From assembly GCF_026239655.1 (NCBI RefSeq), contig NZ_JAPIVO010000002.1, forward strand, positions 1-64,000: a stretch of 64,000 nucleotides of DNA. Reading direction: 5' to 3'. The notes beneath the pieces were generated by a model, which had not been told where the DNA came from, searched no databases, and saw only the letters and a list, made by a program, of their open reading frames with translations. The stretch is from Pedobacter sp. MR2016-24. Lineage in GTDB: Bacteria > Bacteroidota > Bacteroidia > Sphingobacteriales > Sphingobacteriaceae. The first letter of the stretch is position 1. Every line of letters begins with the position of its first letter. The position numbers were made by a program, and so were the translations under genes. Below are positions 28,731 to 38,503 of this stretch, piece by piece.

Positions 28731-28760
28731 TACTATTATGATCTGCATATCATAGTAGTA
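28731..28760. promoter_or_regulatory. Dyad upstream of the cytolysin-like gene, possible operator
   Basis: Twelve-base arms (28731-28742 and 28749-28760) with one mismatch and a 6-base centre, ending 50 bases before the ATG at 28811. The right arm runs into TAGTATTTG, which resembles a -7 element with one extra base. It could be an operator or a leader hairpin. Purely sequence-based. Confidence 0.35.
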
Positions 28761-28810
28761 TTTGAAAGTTCATGCTAGCTTCATAATTACTAAAAACCAA
28801 ATATTAACCG

Positions 28811-29950
28811 ATGAAAAACTTGTTCTTCCCCCTGATTATTGCAACTGTAGTTTTTATTTCATGCGAGAAAAATGAAGAGCCTCCTGTGAAGGAAGAATCT
28901 GTAACCCCAGTTATACCTACAGATAGTGTACCTGCAGATACGGTACCGACCGCAGATGCGAAAATCCGCAAACTAGATTCTATCAGAAAAATCGTTGCAG
29001 CAAATGGTTCAAAGTATTCAATACTTTCTGACAGCGTTTGGGCAGGAAACAATGGAATTACTTTCCGTGTACAGACAAAGGGTGATTTAATAACGACTGC
29101 CTTTTCTATTACTCCAGCGATAGCACAAAAGATTTTTCCGGGTGCATTGCTCAAAGGAAACACCTTTTTGAACGGTACTTATGTTCCGCTAACCGGGTAT
29201 CAGCAGAATCCTGTGGTATTACTTTCCACCTCACCACTATTTAAAGGTGATTCTGGTAACCTGATACCTTCTTTAGCCTTAACCAACAGTTTTATTAAAT
29301 CATCACTTGCGGGTAGCAAACCCGGACAGGTAGATGCCGTTGGTTTCAGTAATGGTATCGCATTTGAAAACTATAGTGAGATTTCAATGCATTCAAGAGC
29401 ATCATGGGATTTTTCAAGTCTGGTGATTCGTCAGTTGGGCGATCATGGACATATCAAAAGGAAAAACGGTTTCTATGCCACTTTTGAGCTGTCTATATTT
29501 TCTTTGGATGCTGATTACTTTGGTGATGGAGGCTCCATCTTCGCACCGGGAACCGATGCAGCGGCAATACCTGATAATCCTGTAATTATCAGTAGCGTGA
29601 CTTACGGCAGGAAGGCAATTATTGCCATTGAATCAGATGCTGCTTTTCAGCAGATTAAAACCGCATTTCAGGCAGTAATAGATAAAAAGGCAAGTGATGC
29701 CGATAAAAAACTGCTGCAGGAGTCGACCATAACAATTTTTATGCGTGGCTTTAATGAGGAAGCTACAAAAAGTATTCAGGTGTTAAAAGGCTATGAACAG
29801 GTAAGTTTATTTGCGCAGACCTTAACAGGAAGCGGTACTTTCTCGGCTGCAGATTATGGCGCACCGGTTGATTTCTATTGTAATTCTGCGAGTGACCGTT
29901 CCACTGTACGCAAAGGCTTTAACTTCAGGCTGGATTATCCTGTGAAATAA
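28811..29950 (+). CDS. Cholesterol-dependent-cytolysin-like lipoprotein lacking domain 4
   Basis: Probable lipoprotein (signal 1-17, FISC, lipidated C18, then acidic EKNEE). The mature part resembles the pore-forming core of thiol-activated cytolysins (domains 1-3). FYATFELSIFSLDADYF matches the strand around FYTVSVDAP, PVIISSVTYGRKAIIAIES matches the hallmark PVYVSSVAYGR stretch, ITIFMRGFNEEA follows, and ADYGAPVDFY corresponds to ADHPGLPISY just before domain 4. The protein then stops after KGFNFRLDYPVK, so there is no domain 4, no undecapeptide and no cholesterol-binding loop. Such CDC-like proteins are known from Bacteroidota (Elizabethkingia), where they are proposed to attack other cells. 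Target and activity here are inferred. Confidence 0.8.
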   Translation: MKNLFFPLIIATVVFISCEKNEEPPVKEESVTPVIPTDSVPADTVPTADAKIRKLDSIRKIVAANGSKYSILSDSVWAGNNGITFRVQTKGDLITTAFSITPAIAQKIFPGALLKGNTFLNGTYVPLTGYQQNPVVLLSTSPLFKGDSGNLIPSLALTNSFIKSSLAGSKPGQVDAVGFSNGIAFENYSEISMHSRASWDFSSLVIRQLGDHGHIKRKNGFYATFELSIFSLDADYFGDGGSIFAPGTDAAAIPDNPVIISSVTYGRKAIIAIESDAAFQQIKTAFQAVIDKKASDADKKLLQESTITIFMRGFNEEATKSIQVLKGYEQVSLFAQTLTGSGTFSAADYGAPVDFYCNSASDRSTVRKGFNFRLDYPVK

Positions 29951-29970
29951 ATATAGGCACAATGGCATAA

Positions 29971-29998
29971 TTTGTGTGGGAAATAATGATTAACTTTA
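29971..29998 (+). promoter_or_regulatory. Promoter of the DUF4783-nadC-plsY group
   Basis: TTTG at 29971-29974, a 16-base spacer, then TAACTTTA at 29991-29998, one base from the -7 consensus. The element ends three bases before the DUF4783 ATG, implying leaderless transcription. Confidence 0.5.
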
Positions 29999-30001
29999 GC
30001 T

Positions 30002-30397
30002 ATGATTAGACCACTGCTACCGGCACTCATTCTATTGATACAATTTATTTATCAATCACCTCTTCAGGGGGATATTGTGGATAACTTATCGGTATTGTTC
30101 AAGTCTGCAAATTCAAAAGAAATCAGCAAGAATTTTTCTTCCTCTGTAGAACTTACATTAAATGACCAGGAAGATGTCTATTCAAAAGCACAGGCCGAAC
30201 AGATCCTGAGGGATTTCTTTACTAAAAATCCGCCAGCTAACTCCACTGTTGTTCACCTGATTAATACAAATCCAAATTATCGTTTCGGCATACTTTCACT
30301 GAGTACCAAGAGTGGAAAGTTCAGGGTAGCCATCAGCTTAAAAAAGACTGCGAATGCTTTTTTGATAACTGAATTGAGGATCGAACCTGATAAATAA
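30002..30397 (+). CDS. DUF4783 secreted protein
   Basis: A 131-residue protein with an N-terminal hydrophobic signal (about 1-22). The mature domain resembles the DUF4783 family (NTF2-like fold, e.g. KAQAEQILRDFFTKNPP and the C-terminal beta strands FRVAISLKKTANAFLITELRI). This family is often encoded next to nadC in Bacteroidota, as here (47 bases before it). Function unknown. Confidence 0.82.
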   Translation: MIRPLLPALILLIQFIYQSPLQGDIVDNLSVLFKSANSKEISKNFSSSVELTLNDQEDVYSKAQAEQILRDFFTKNPPANSTVVHLINTNPNYRFGILSLSTKSGKFRVAISLKKTANAFLITELRIEPDK

Positions 30398-30420
30398 TGA
30401 TTTTTTTTCTTTAAAAATGC

Positions 30421-30428
30421 TATTTTTG
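30421..30428 (+). promoter_or_regulatory. -7 promoter element of nadC
   Basis: TATTTTTG, 16 bases before the TTG start of nadC. Suggests a separate promoter besides any read-through from DUF4783. Confidence 0.45.
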
Positions 30429-30444
30429 ATGTAAAATACAAGTT

Positions 30445-31287
30445 TTGGATAAGGAATTAATAGGACAATTTATCAAAAATGCGATCGCTGAAGATTTAGG
30501 CGATGGCGATCATACTTCACTTTCAACCATTCCGGCTGGTACAACCGGGAAAGCTAAATTACTGATTAAAGAGGATGGTATCCTTGCTGGTGTAGAACTC
30601 GCGCTTGAAATTTTTAAGCAGGTAGATGCAGGTCTTCAGACAGCCGTGTTCATCAATGATGGCGCTGAGGTTAAATATGGTGATATCGCTTTTACGGTAG
30701 AAGGAAGTTCCCATGCTATACTGCTGGCTGAAAGGTTAGTGCTGAACTGTATGCAGCGCATGAGTGGGATTGCTACAAAAACGAATCGTATCGTTAAGCT
30801 GCTGGAAAGTTATTCAACAAAATTATTAGATACCCGTAAAACAACGCCTGGCCTGAGATATCTGGAGAAATGGGCGGTTAGAATAGGGGGAGGTGTCAAT
30901 CACCGTATTGGCTTATATGATATGATCTTAATTAAAGACAATCATGTGGATTATGCAGGAGGAATAGCCAGTGCCATCACAGCAGCAAATAAATACATTA
31001 CTGAAAAAGGAAAGCAGCTTGAAATCGAAATAGAAGTCAGAAATCTGGAGGAATTAAATCAGGTACTGGCTAAAGGGATGGTGAACAGAATTATGCTTGA
31101 CAATTTTAGTTTTGATGATTTAAGAGAGGCAGTAAAACTAATCGATCATAATTATGTTACTGAAGCATCGGGTGGTATTGTAGAAGAAAACATCACCGAT
31201 TATGCTGCTTGTGGTGTTGATTTCATCTCCATGGGTGCATTAACCCATTCTGTTAAAAGTTTAGACATGAGTTTAAAAGCCTTGTAG
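30445..31287 (+). CDS. nadC: Nicotinate-nucleotide pyrophosphorylase (carboxylating)
   Basis: Quinolinate phosphoribosyltransferase: quinolinate + PRPP to nicotinate mononucleotide, CO2 and PPi in NAD synthesis. Signature segments are present: TRKTTPGLRYLEKWAV near 132-147, GGGVNHRIGLYDMILIKDNH near 149-168, and LDNFSFDDLREAV. The length of 280 residues is normal. The start codon is TTG at 30445. No in-frame ATG exists close upstream, and the reading begins at the family's usual N-terminus (MDKELIGQFIKNAIAEDLG). Confidence 0.94.
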   Translation: MDKELIGQFIKNAIAEDLGDGDHTSLSTIPAGTTGKAKLLIKEDGILAGVELALEIFKQVDAGLQTAVFINDGAEVKYGDIAFTVEGSSHAILLAERLVLNCMQRMSGIATKTNRIVKLLESYSTKLLDTRKTTPGLRYLEKWAVRIGGGVNHRIGLYDMILIKDNHVDYAGGIASAITAANKYITEKGKQLEIEIEVRNLEELNQVLAKGMVNRIMLDNFSFDDLREAVKLIDHNYVTEASGGIVEENITDYAACGVDFISMGALTHSVKSLDMSLKAL

Positions 31288-31290
31288 GGA

Positions 31291-31941
31291 ATGATATCTA
31301 TTTATTCTGTTTCCGCTGTTATTTTAGCTTATTTATGTGGTTCAATCCCCACTGCAGTATGGCTTGGCCAGGCTTTCTATGGTGTTGATGTAAGGGAGTA
31401 TGGAAGTGGTAACGCTGGTGCAACCAACTCCTTTCGTGTGCTCGGTAAAAAGGCTGGTATGGCCGTGATGATTATCGATATTGCCAAGGGTTTTACGGCG
31501 ACTAAACTCGCTTATTTCATTGGATTGTCTGTAACAGGTCCGCATCATTCTGCTCAATTTGTTAATTATGAGCTAGCACTGGGCGTAACCGCCGTAATGG
31601 GACATTTGTTCCCTATTTTTGCGGGCTTCAGGGGAGGAAAAGGTGTGGCTACACTTTTTGGAATGATTTTAGCAGTTAACTTCCCGGCAGCTATGCTTTG
31701 CGTTCTTGTCTTTGTTGTGGTGCTCCTGCTTACAAAATATGTATCTCTCAGCTCTATATGTGCCGGATTTACTTTTCCATTGAGTATCGTATTTATATTA
31801 CATTCTACTATTAAGTCTGAAGTATTATATGGTATGGTGGTTTGTGTGCTGATTCTGGTTACCCACCAGAAGAACCTGGAGCGTCTGCTTAAAGGCAAAG
31901 AATCGAAAGTTTATCTGTTTAAAAAGAAAAACGACCAATAA
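31291..31941 (+). CDS. plsY: Acyl-phosphate:glycerol-3-phosphate acyltransferase
   Basis: Polytopic membrane enzyme making lysophosphatidic acid from acyl-phosphate. PlsY motifs are seen: GSIPTAVWLG near the start, DVREYGSGNAGATNSFRVLG, and GHLFPIFAGFRGGKGVAT. About five membrane helices can be counted. The length of 216 residues is right. It begins three bases after nadC and probably shares its transcript. Confidence 0.94.
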   Translation: MISIYSVSAVILAYLCGSIPTAVWLGQAFYGVDVREYGSGNAGATNSFRVLGKKAGMAVMIIDIAKGFTATKLAYFIGLSVTGPHHSAQFVNYELALGVTAVMGHLFPIFAGFRGGKGVATLFGMILAVNFPAAMLCVLVFVVVLLLTKYVSLSSICAGFTFPLSIVFILHSTIKSEVLYGMVVCVLILVTHQKNLERLLKGKESKVYLFKKKNDQ

Positions 31942-31957
31942 AACAAATATCTACCTT

Positions 31958-32785
31958 ATGAAAAAGTTAACACTAATGGGTATTGCTGCTGCAATACTGA
32001 TGATGTATGCATGCTCTACTGTTCCGCTGTCTGGCAGAAACAGGATTAGTTTTGTAAATGAAAGTGAAATGCAAACGGCTGCTGCGTCTAGTTATGCTAC
32101 ACTTTTAAAAGATCCGCAAACTAAAGTATTGAACAATGCGGATGCGGCAAGGGTTAAAAGAATAGGTCAGAAAATCGCTGCTGCGGTAACAAAATATATG
32201 AATGCCAATGGTTATGCATCGCAGATCCAGGGTTTCAACTGGGAATTTAACCTGATTGATAGCAAAGAAGTAAATGCATGGTGTATGCCAGGTGGTAAAG
32301 TAGCGGTTTATTCAGGTATTTTACCTGTAGCAAAGGATGATGCCGGACTGGCTACGGTAATGGGTCATGAAATTGCACATGCTGTTGCACAGCACTCTTC
32401 GGAACGTGCATCTAAGGCAGCAGTTGCTGAAGGTGTTGGTGGTTTGCTTGGGGCGGCGACAGGGAATAAAACTGCTGCTACTCAGAATGTGATTAACCAG
32501 GTTTACGGGATTGGCGCACAGGGATTTTACTTGTTGCCAAATTCGAGAACGCAGGAGCTGGAGGCGGACCATTTAGGGTTGATTTTTATGTCGATGGCAG
32601 GGTATAATCCTTCAAATGCAGTTAGTTTCTGGCAGCGTATGGCTGCGGCAAGTGCAGGTTCGCAGAAACCAGCAGAATTTATGAGTACTCACCCGGCGGA
32701 TGCAACGCGTATTGCACAGATTCAGAAAGATCTTCCGGAAGCGCAACGTTATTTTAATTCCACTTCTGGTAAGCCGGTGCAGTAA
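31958..32785 (+). CDS. M48-family metalloprotease lipoprotein
   Basis: Lipoprotein (YAC, Cys at residue 19) with an M48 zinc-peptidase domain. The HEIAH zinc motif is at 137-141, and ELEADHLG near 205 supplies the third ligand. Related to BepA/LoiP-type proteases that watch outer-membrane assembly. At 275 residues it has no TPR extension. It follows plsY by 16 bases and ends at a long hairpin. Confidence 0.9.
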   Translation: MKKLTLMGIAAAILMMYACSTVPLSGRNRISFVNESEMQTAAASSYATLLKDPQTKVLNNADAARVKRIGQKIAAAVTKYMNANGYASQIQGFNWEFNLIDSKEVNAWCMPGGKVAVYSGILPVAKDDAGLATVMGHEIAHAVAQHSSERASKAAVAEGVGGLLGAATGNKTAATQNVINQVYGIGAQGFYLLPNSRTQELEADHLGLIFMSMAGYNPSNAVSFWQRMAAASAGSQKPAEFMSTHPADATRIAQIQKDLPEAQRYFNSTSGKPVQ

Positions 32786-32809
32786 GGCTTTCAGAATATA
32801 CAAAAAAAA

Positions 32810-32874
32810 GGAGTCCTGTTTCCGCCTGCCTATCTTTTGCTACGCAAAACATAGAAGGCCGGAAACAGGACTCC
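32810..32874. terminator. Long composite terminator hairpin
   Basis: A 15-bp perfect outer stem (32810-32824 with 32860-32874) is flanked by an A-run and a T-run. The 35-base interior folds into an imperfect inner stem around GCTAC. It sits between the M48 gene and the convergent pabB. Confidence 0.82.
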
Positions 32875-32989
32875 CTTTTTTTGTTAGCAGGATGCATACA
32901 GCGATATGCATATAGCGAGATGCCTATTCCAGAAATTATAGTCGGGTGTTTCTCTGCTGTATGCTGCTACAGAAATTTATGGTAACATC

Positions 32990-34261
32990 TTATTCAGCAC
33001 TCTCCAGGGTTTTGATCATCGCTGAAGCCTTTAGCATACATTCGGCATACTCATCTTCCGGGACAGATGCGTACGTAATAGCACCGCCTACCTGGAAGGA
33101 AAGATGTTTGGCAGTGGCGTTATAAAGAATGCTGCGGATGACCACATTAAAATCAAAATCACCTGCCGGACTGATGTATCCGAAAGCGCCTGAATATATT
33201 CCTCTCCGGCTCACTTCAGTCTGTTCTATCAATTCCATGGCACGGATTTTCGGAGCACCTGTCATTGAACCCATAGGGAAGGTATTGCGTATGGCATCTA
33301 TAGGATGCAGGTTCGGCTTAATCTGACAGCTAATGGTAGAGATCATCTGATGGACCTGTGGAAAGGTATAGATACCAAAGAGTTCGTCTACTTTTACGGT
33401 GCCGGGTACTGCACTTTTTGTTAAATCGTTGCGTACCAGGTCCACAATCATTACATTTTCTGCCTGTTCTTTAGTGTTATTTCTGAGGGCTGTTTTTCTG
33501 TTTTCGTCCTCTGCTGCATCTGCGCTTCTTTTTGAGGTGCCTTTAATGGGTTGGGATATTAATCGATCAGCCCTTTTACACAGAAACCTTTCCGGGCTGG
33601 CTGAAAGTATATACTTGTCTTTTATTTTGAAGAAACCGCCAAAAGGAGTGGGGGAGAGCTGAACCAGGTTTTGGTACATTTCAAAAGGATTGATCGCCGC
33701 ATTTTCTGCAAAGAACTCCTGGCAGAAATTTACTTCATAGATATGGCCTTTTGAAATGTGCTCACGCAGTTCTTCCACTTTGCTGATATAGGTGGCTTTA
33801 TCCAGGCGGGGTGTGATGTTAATCCTTGTTTTTACTATTTCCTTACTGTTTGCTGAATGTGACTCGATGGATGTTAAGATTTCCTGATCACCGATGAGCA
33901 CTTCTATTTTTCCCTTTTTGATAACGATAAGGTATTGGGGCACAAAGAAAAAGAGGTCGGGAAATTCGAGGTGATTGCTGTGACCGGAAGATAACTCTTC
34001 TATTTCATTTTTGAGGTCATAACTGAGCATACCAAATAGCCAGTTCTGATGTGTGTCGTAGAGAGCCTTCAGCTCCTGAAATGCTATGCCTGAAAGAGCA
34101 CTGAGCTGATGATTTACGCCTGCCGCAAGGAGGAATTCGAAGCCTGAATAGGGATCGGTATAGCCATTGGAGTCCAAACAGCAGCAGACCTCAAACTGGC
34201 TCGCCCAAAGTAGTGCTTTTTGCTTGAAGGTATGGTGTTCTGCAGCAATCATTGGAGTCAT
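32990..34261 (-). CDS. pabB: Aminodeoxychorismate synthase component I
   Basis: Chorismate-utilising enzyme making 4-amino-4-deoxychorismate for folate. The decisive motif is PIKGTSKR: the Lys in PIKGT distinguishes PabB from anthranilate synthase TrpE (PIAGT). VDLVRNDLTKSA, GSMTGAPKIRAMELI and QVGGAITYASVPEDEY are the usual chorismate-binding motifs. The length of 423 residues is normal for a stand-alone component I. No glutamine amidotransferase gene (pabA) is adjacent. The class IV aminotransferase at 50.2 kb could supply the next step. Confidence 0.92.
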   Translation of the reverse strand: MTPMIAAEHHTFKQKALLWASQFEVCCCLDSNGYTDPYSGFEFLLAAGVNHQLSALSGIAFQELKALYDTHQNWLFGMLSYDLKNEIEELSSGHSNHLEFPDLFFFVPQYLIVIKKGKIEVLIGDQEILTSIESHSANSKEIVKTRINITPRLDKATYISKVEELREHISKGHIYEVNFCQEFFAENAAINPFEMYQNLVQLSPTPFGGFFKIKDKYILSASPERFLCKRADRLISQPIKGTSKRSADAAEDENRKTALRNNTKEQAENVMIVDLVRNDLTKSAVPGTVKVDELFGIYTFPQVHQMISTISCQIKPNLHPIDAIRNTFPMGSMTGAPKIRAMELIEQTEVSRRGIYSGAFGYISPAGDFDFNVVIRSILYNATAKHLSFQVGGAITYASVPEDEYAECMLKASAMIKTLESAE

Positions 34262-34276
34262 TAAACGTTGCTAAGT

Positions 34277-34303
34277 AAAAAGGCGGCACCAGGCCGCCTT
34301 TTT
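34277..34303. terminator. Terminator after purA
   Basis: An 11-bp perfect GC-rich stem (34277-34287 with 34293-34303), 5-base loop and T-run, between the purA stop and the pabB start. Confidence 0.85.
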
Positions 34304-34323
34304 ATAAATGAGCTAATTTTCTC

Positions 34324-35601
<1,278 letters not shown>

Positions 35602-35635
35602 TTAATTAAATTAAGAAAAGATTATAATTGTATGA

Positions 35636-36124
35636 TTAACTTGCATGTTTAATATCCTCTTTTTGTTTGATGGTTGCTTTTGCAGCACAGTCAAAACAAC
35701 TGCCATACATATTTAAAGAGTGATGTTTAATTTCAAATTTGAGTAAATCGCCCACCATCGACTGAATCTGGTGAATCCTGGGATCACAAAATTCAACAAC
35801 TTTACCGCAATCAATACAGATCACATGATCATGCTGATGGTAGCCATAAGATTTTTCAAACTGAGCCATGTTCTTTCCAAACTGATGCTTGGTCACCAGA
35901 TCACAGGAAACCAATAACTCCAGTGTATTGTACACTGTAGCCCTGCTTACTCTGTATTTCTGGTTTTTCATGTGGATGTAAAGGGTTTCTACATCGAAAT
36001 GATCATCTCTGGAATAAATTTCTTCTAAGATGGCAAAACGCTCAGGCGTTTTTCTCAGACTTTTGTTTTCGAGATAGGCTTCAAATATTTTTCTAACCAG
36101 CTCGCTGTTATGATTTGTAGACAT
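35636..36124 (-). CDS. Fur-family metal-dependent regulator
   Basis: A 162-residue Fur-type repressor with a winged-helix N-terminal half (TPERFAILEEIYSRDDHFDVETLYIHM, KYRVSRATVYNTLELL). A metal-binding C-terminal half holds HQHDHVICIDCGKVVEF and GSCFDCAAK. Both CxxC pairs of the structural zinc site are intact. The His-rich HHQHDH region fits a Fur or PerR sensor site; which metal or signal it reads cannot be decided. It has its own promoter between rel and itself. Confidence 0.9.
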   Translation of the reverse strand: MSTNHNSELVRKIFEAYLENKSLRKTPERFAILEEIYSRDDHFDVETLYIHMKNQKYRVSRATVYNTLELLVSCDLVTKHQFGKNMAQFEKSYGYHQHDHVICIDCGKVVEFCDPRIHQIQSMVGDLLKFEIKHHSLNMYGSCFDCAAKATIKQKEDIKHAS

Positions 36125-36140
36125 AGTTTTAAACTCCTTT

Positions 36141-36148
36141 CAAAGGTA
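36141..36148 (-). promoter_or_regulatory. -7 promoter element of the fur-like gene
   Basis: TACCTTTG on the minus strand, 16 bases before the ATG, with an AAGGAG Shine-Dalgarno-like stretch in between. Possible autoregulation is not shown by any clear Fur box. Confidence 0.5.
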
Positions 36149-36184
36149 TCAATTTTTATATATAACTATATTATTTATTCGAAA

Positions 36185-38392
36185 TTACGCATCGAAACGT
36201 GTAACACCTGTTACACCCTTCACCCGCAAAAGGTTTTCGATCAGGTTATCCAGGTGCTCCTTATCATTTACAAAAATCATAATCGATCCGTCAAAGATAC
36301 CATTGTCTGTATCTACGGTGATCGACCGCATGTTTACTTTAAAGTCCCCTGAAATTACTTTCGTAATGTTATTGATTAGTCCCACATCGTCAATCCCGAT
36401 GATATGTAATCCGGTCAGGAAGGTAAGTTCCTGCTGTTTGTTCCATTTTGCTTTTACCACCCTGTAGCCATAGTTAGCCATCAGCTGTGCCGCATTCGGA
36501 CAATTGGTACGGTGAATTTTTATGCCTTCACTTACTGTTACAAAGCCAAAAACATCGTCGCCCGGAATCGGATTACAGCATGCAGCAAGGGTATAATCGA
36601 TTTTCTGCAGATCTTCACCAATCAGTAAAATATCCGATTCCGGACCTTTTACTTTATTGAGCAGGGCCTCAATCTGCTGACCATCATTTTTTTCTCCTCC
36701 CCTGTTTTCTACTTCTTTTTCACTGGCCAGGTACTCTTTCAAATCTTTCAGTTCAATCTTTCCATTGGCCACAGCAATAAATAATTCCTGTGTAGAAGCC
36801 AGCTTAAAGAAATAACTCAGCTTATTGAGGTTATCCGTATGGTAAGTGATTTTCAGTGATTTGAGTTTGCGCTCCAGTAACTCCTTACCTTCTTCCGCTA
36901 CTTTTCTTTTTTCTTCTTTGAGCGAAGACTTGATTTTTGATTTCGCCTTTGCAGTAACTACAATATTCAGCCAGTCCTCTTTTGGTACCTGTTTGCTGGA
37001 GGTGATAATCTCCACCTGGTCGCCATTTTGCAGTTTGTAAGATAGAGGAACCAGCTTGTGGTTTACCTTGGCACCTATACATCTTGCACCCACATCGGTA
37101 TGAATTTCAAATGCAAAATCCAGTGCCGTAGCACCTAATGGTAATTGTATTAAAGCACCTTTAGGCGTAAAAATGAAGATCTCATCCGAAAAGAGGTTCA
37201 TTTTGAAGTCATCCAGAAAATCCAGCGCATTAGCTTCAGGATTATTCAGCATCTCACGCACTTTCATGATCCATTGATCCAGTCCGTTGTCATTGCTGGA
37301 CTCTTTATATTTCCAATGCGCAGCAAAACCCTTCTCTGCAATTTCATTCATTCGTTGCGTACGAATCTGCACTTCTACCCACTGCCCTTTAGGTCCCATT
37401 ACCGTAGTATGCAGGGATTCATAGCCATTTCCTTTTGGTGAGGATACCCAGTCACGCAGACGGTCCGGATTTGGCCGGTATAAGTCAGTCACAATAGAAT
37501 ACGCCTTCCAGCAATCTGCTTTTTCATTTTCTGGTGCACTATCCAGGATAATCCTGATGGCAAAGAGGTCATACACTTCTTCAAAAGGAATATTCTTTTT
37601 TTTCATCTTGTTCCAGATGGAATGAATAGACTTCGGGCGACCGTAAATACTGGCTATAAAACCCTGTTCTGCAAGGATTTCATTAATAGGATCAACAAAC
37701 CTTTTCACAAACAAGGTGCGCTCCGCTTTTTTCTCATTCAGCTTTGTAGCTATAAACTTGTAAGTATCCGGCTCCAGGTATTTCATGGATAGATCTTCCA
37801 GTTCCGATTTTATTGCATATAAACCCAAACGATGCGCCAGGGGTGCATACAAATAAATAGTCTCAGACGCAATCTTCAGCTGTTTATGCCTGGGCATAAA
37901 ATCCATTGTACGCATATTATGCAGCCTGTCTGCCAGCTTAATCAGAATTACCCGCACATCATCTGCAAGTGTAAGCAGCATCTTCCTGAAATTCTCTGCC
38001 TGCAGAGAGCTGTTATAGTCGAATACCCCGGCGATTTTTGTCAGACCATCAATGATCTTAGCAGTTTTCTTGCCGAATTCCCTTTCAATATCTTCCAGGG
38101 TAATATCAGTATCTTCTACCACATCATGTAATAATGCACAGACAATCGATGTGGTACCCAAACCTATTTCCTCTGCGGCAATCTGTGCAACAGCAATCGG
38201 ATGATAGATATAAGGCTCTCCGGATTTTCTGCGCATATCTTTATGGCTTTCCAGTGCCATATCGAATGCTTTCCTGATTTCTTTCTTATCTCCTTTTTGC
38301 ATAGTTGGCTTACAAGCGCGCAAGAGGGCACGATATCTCTTCAGGATTTCTTGCTTTTCTGCTTCTAAATCAATTACTAAGGTATTCTTCAT
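36185..38392 (-). CDS. Bifunctional (p)ppGpp synthetase/hydrolase (RelA/SpoT homologue)
   Basis: Makes and degrades the alarmone (p)ppGpp. HD hydrolase domain first (HPIAVAQIA with H64, LLHDVVEDT with H89-D90 and E94-D95, so hydrolase appears active). The synthetase domain follows (YDLFAIRII, RLRDWVSSPKGNGYESLHTTV), then a TGS domain (IFTPKGALIQLPLGATALDFAF), a zinc-finger-like CCNPIPGDDVFGF region and a C-terminal ACT domain. The 735 residues are full length. No second long RSH gene is in the window. Confidence 0.95.
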   Translation of the reverse strand: MKNTLVIDLEAEKQEILKRYRALLRACKPTMQKGDKKEIRKAFDMALESHKDMRRKSGEPYIYHPIAVAQIAAEEIGLGTTSIVCALLHDVVEDTDITLEDIEREFGKKTAKIIDGLTKIAGVFDYNSSLQAENFRKMLLTLADDVRVILIKLADRLHNMRTMDFMPRHKQLKIASETIYLYAPLAHRLGLYAIKSELEDLSMKYLEPDTYKFIATKLNEKKAERTLFVKRFVDPINEILAEQGFIASIYGRPKSIHSIWNKMKKKNIPFEEVYDLFAIRIILDSAPENEKADCWKAYSIVTDLYRPNPDRLRDWVSSPKGNGYESLHTTVMGPKGQWVEVQIRTQRMNEIAEKGFAAHWKYKESSNDNGLDQWIMKVREMLNNPEANALDFLDDFKMNLFSDEIFIFTPKGALIQLPLGATALDFAFEIHTDVGARCIGAKVNHKLVPLSYKLQNGDQVEIITSSKQVPKEDWLNIVVTAKAKSKIKSSLKEEKRKVAEEGKELLERKLKSLKITYHTDNLNKLSYFFKLASTQELFIAVANGKIELKDLKEYLASEKEVENRGGEKNDGQQIEALLNKVKGPESDILLIGEDLQKIDYTLAACCNPIPGDDVFGFVTVSEGIKIHRTNCPNAAQLMANYGYRVVKAKWNKQQELTFLTGLHIIGIDDVGLINNITKVISGDFKVNMRSITVDTDNGIFDGSIMIFVNDKEHLDNLIENLLRVKGVTGVTRFDA

Positions 38393-38480
38393 TTGTATTA
38401 TTTTCGTAATAATTGTTGTTAGTTATACGTTTAAGGCTATATTAGATTTACGTTATAAACCTAATACATTAAATTTGCTT

Positions 38481-38488
38481 TAACTTTG
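38481..38488 (+). promoter_or_regulatory. -7 promoter element of the DUF4294-gpx group
   Basis: TAACTTTG, 15 bases before the DUF4294 ATG at 38504. Confidence 0.5.
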
Positions 38489-38503
38489 TGGGAGCATAAA
38501 TTT

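Larger units (their letters stand above)
28408..28810. other. Intergenic region between gpmI and the cytolysin-like gene
   Basis: AT-rich 403-base divergent spacer. It holds the gpmI -7 element (28490-28497) and the dyad 28731-28760 upstream of the cytolysin-like gene. I see no tRNA, repeat or coding remnant in the rest. Confidence 0.6.

Noticed and set aside
32700..32915. Plus-strand open frame across the end of the M48 gene and its terminator
   Set aside because: It overlaps the M48 coding sequence in another frame and runs through the hairpin; basic, low-complexity composition.
36121..36184. Fur box upstream of the fur-like gene
   Set aside because: I could not find a convincing 19-bp inverted repeat; only the -7 element and AAGGAG are clear.
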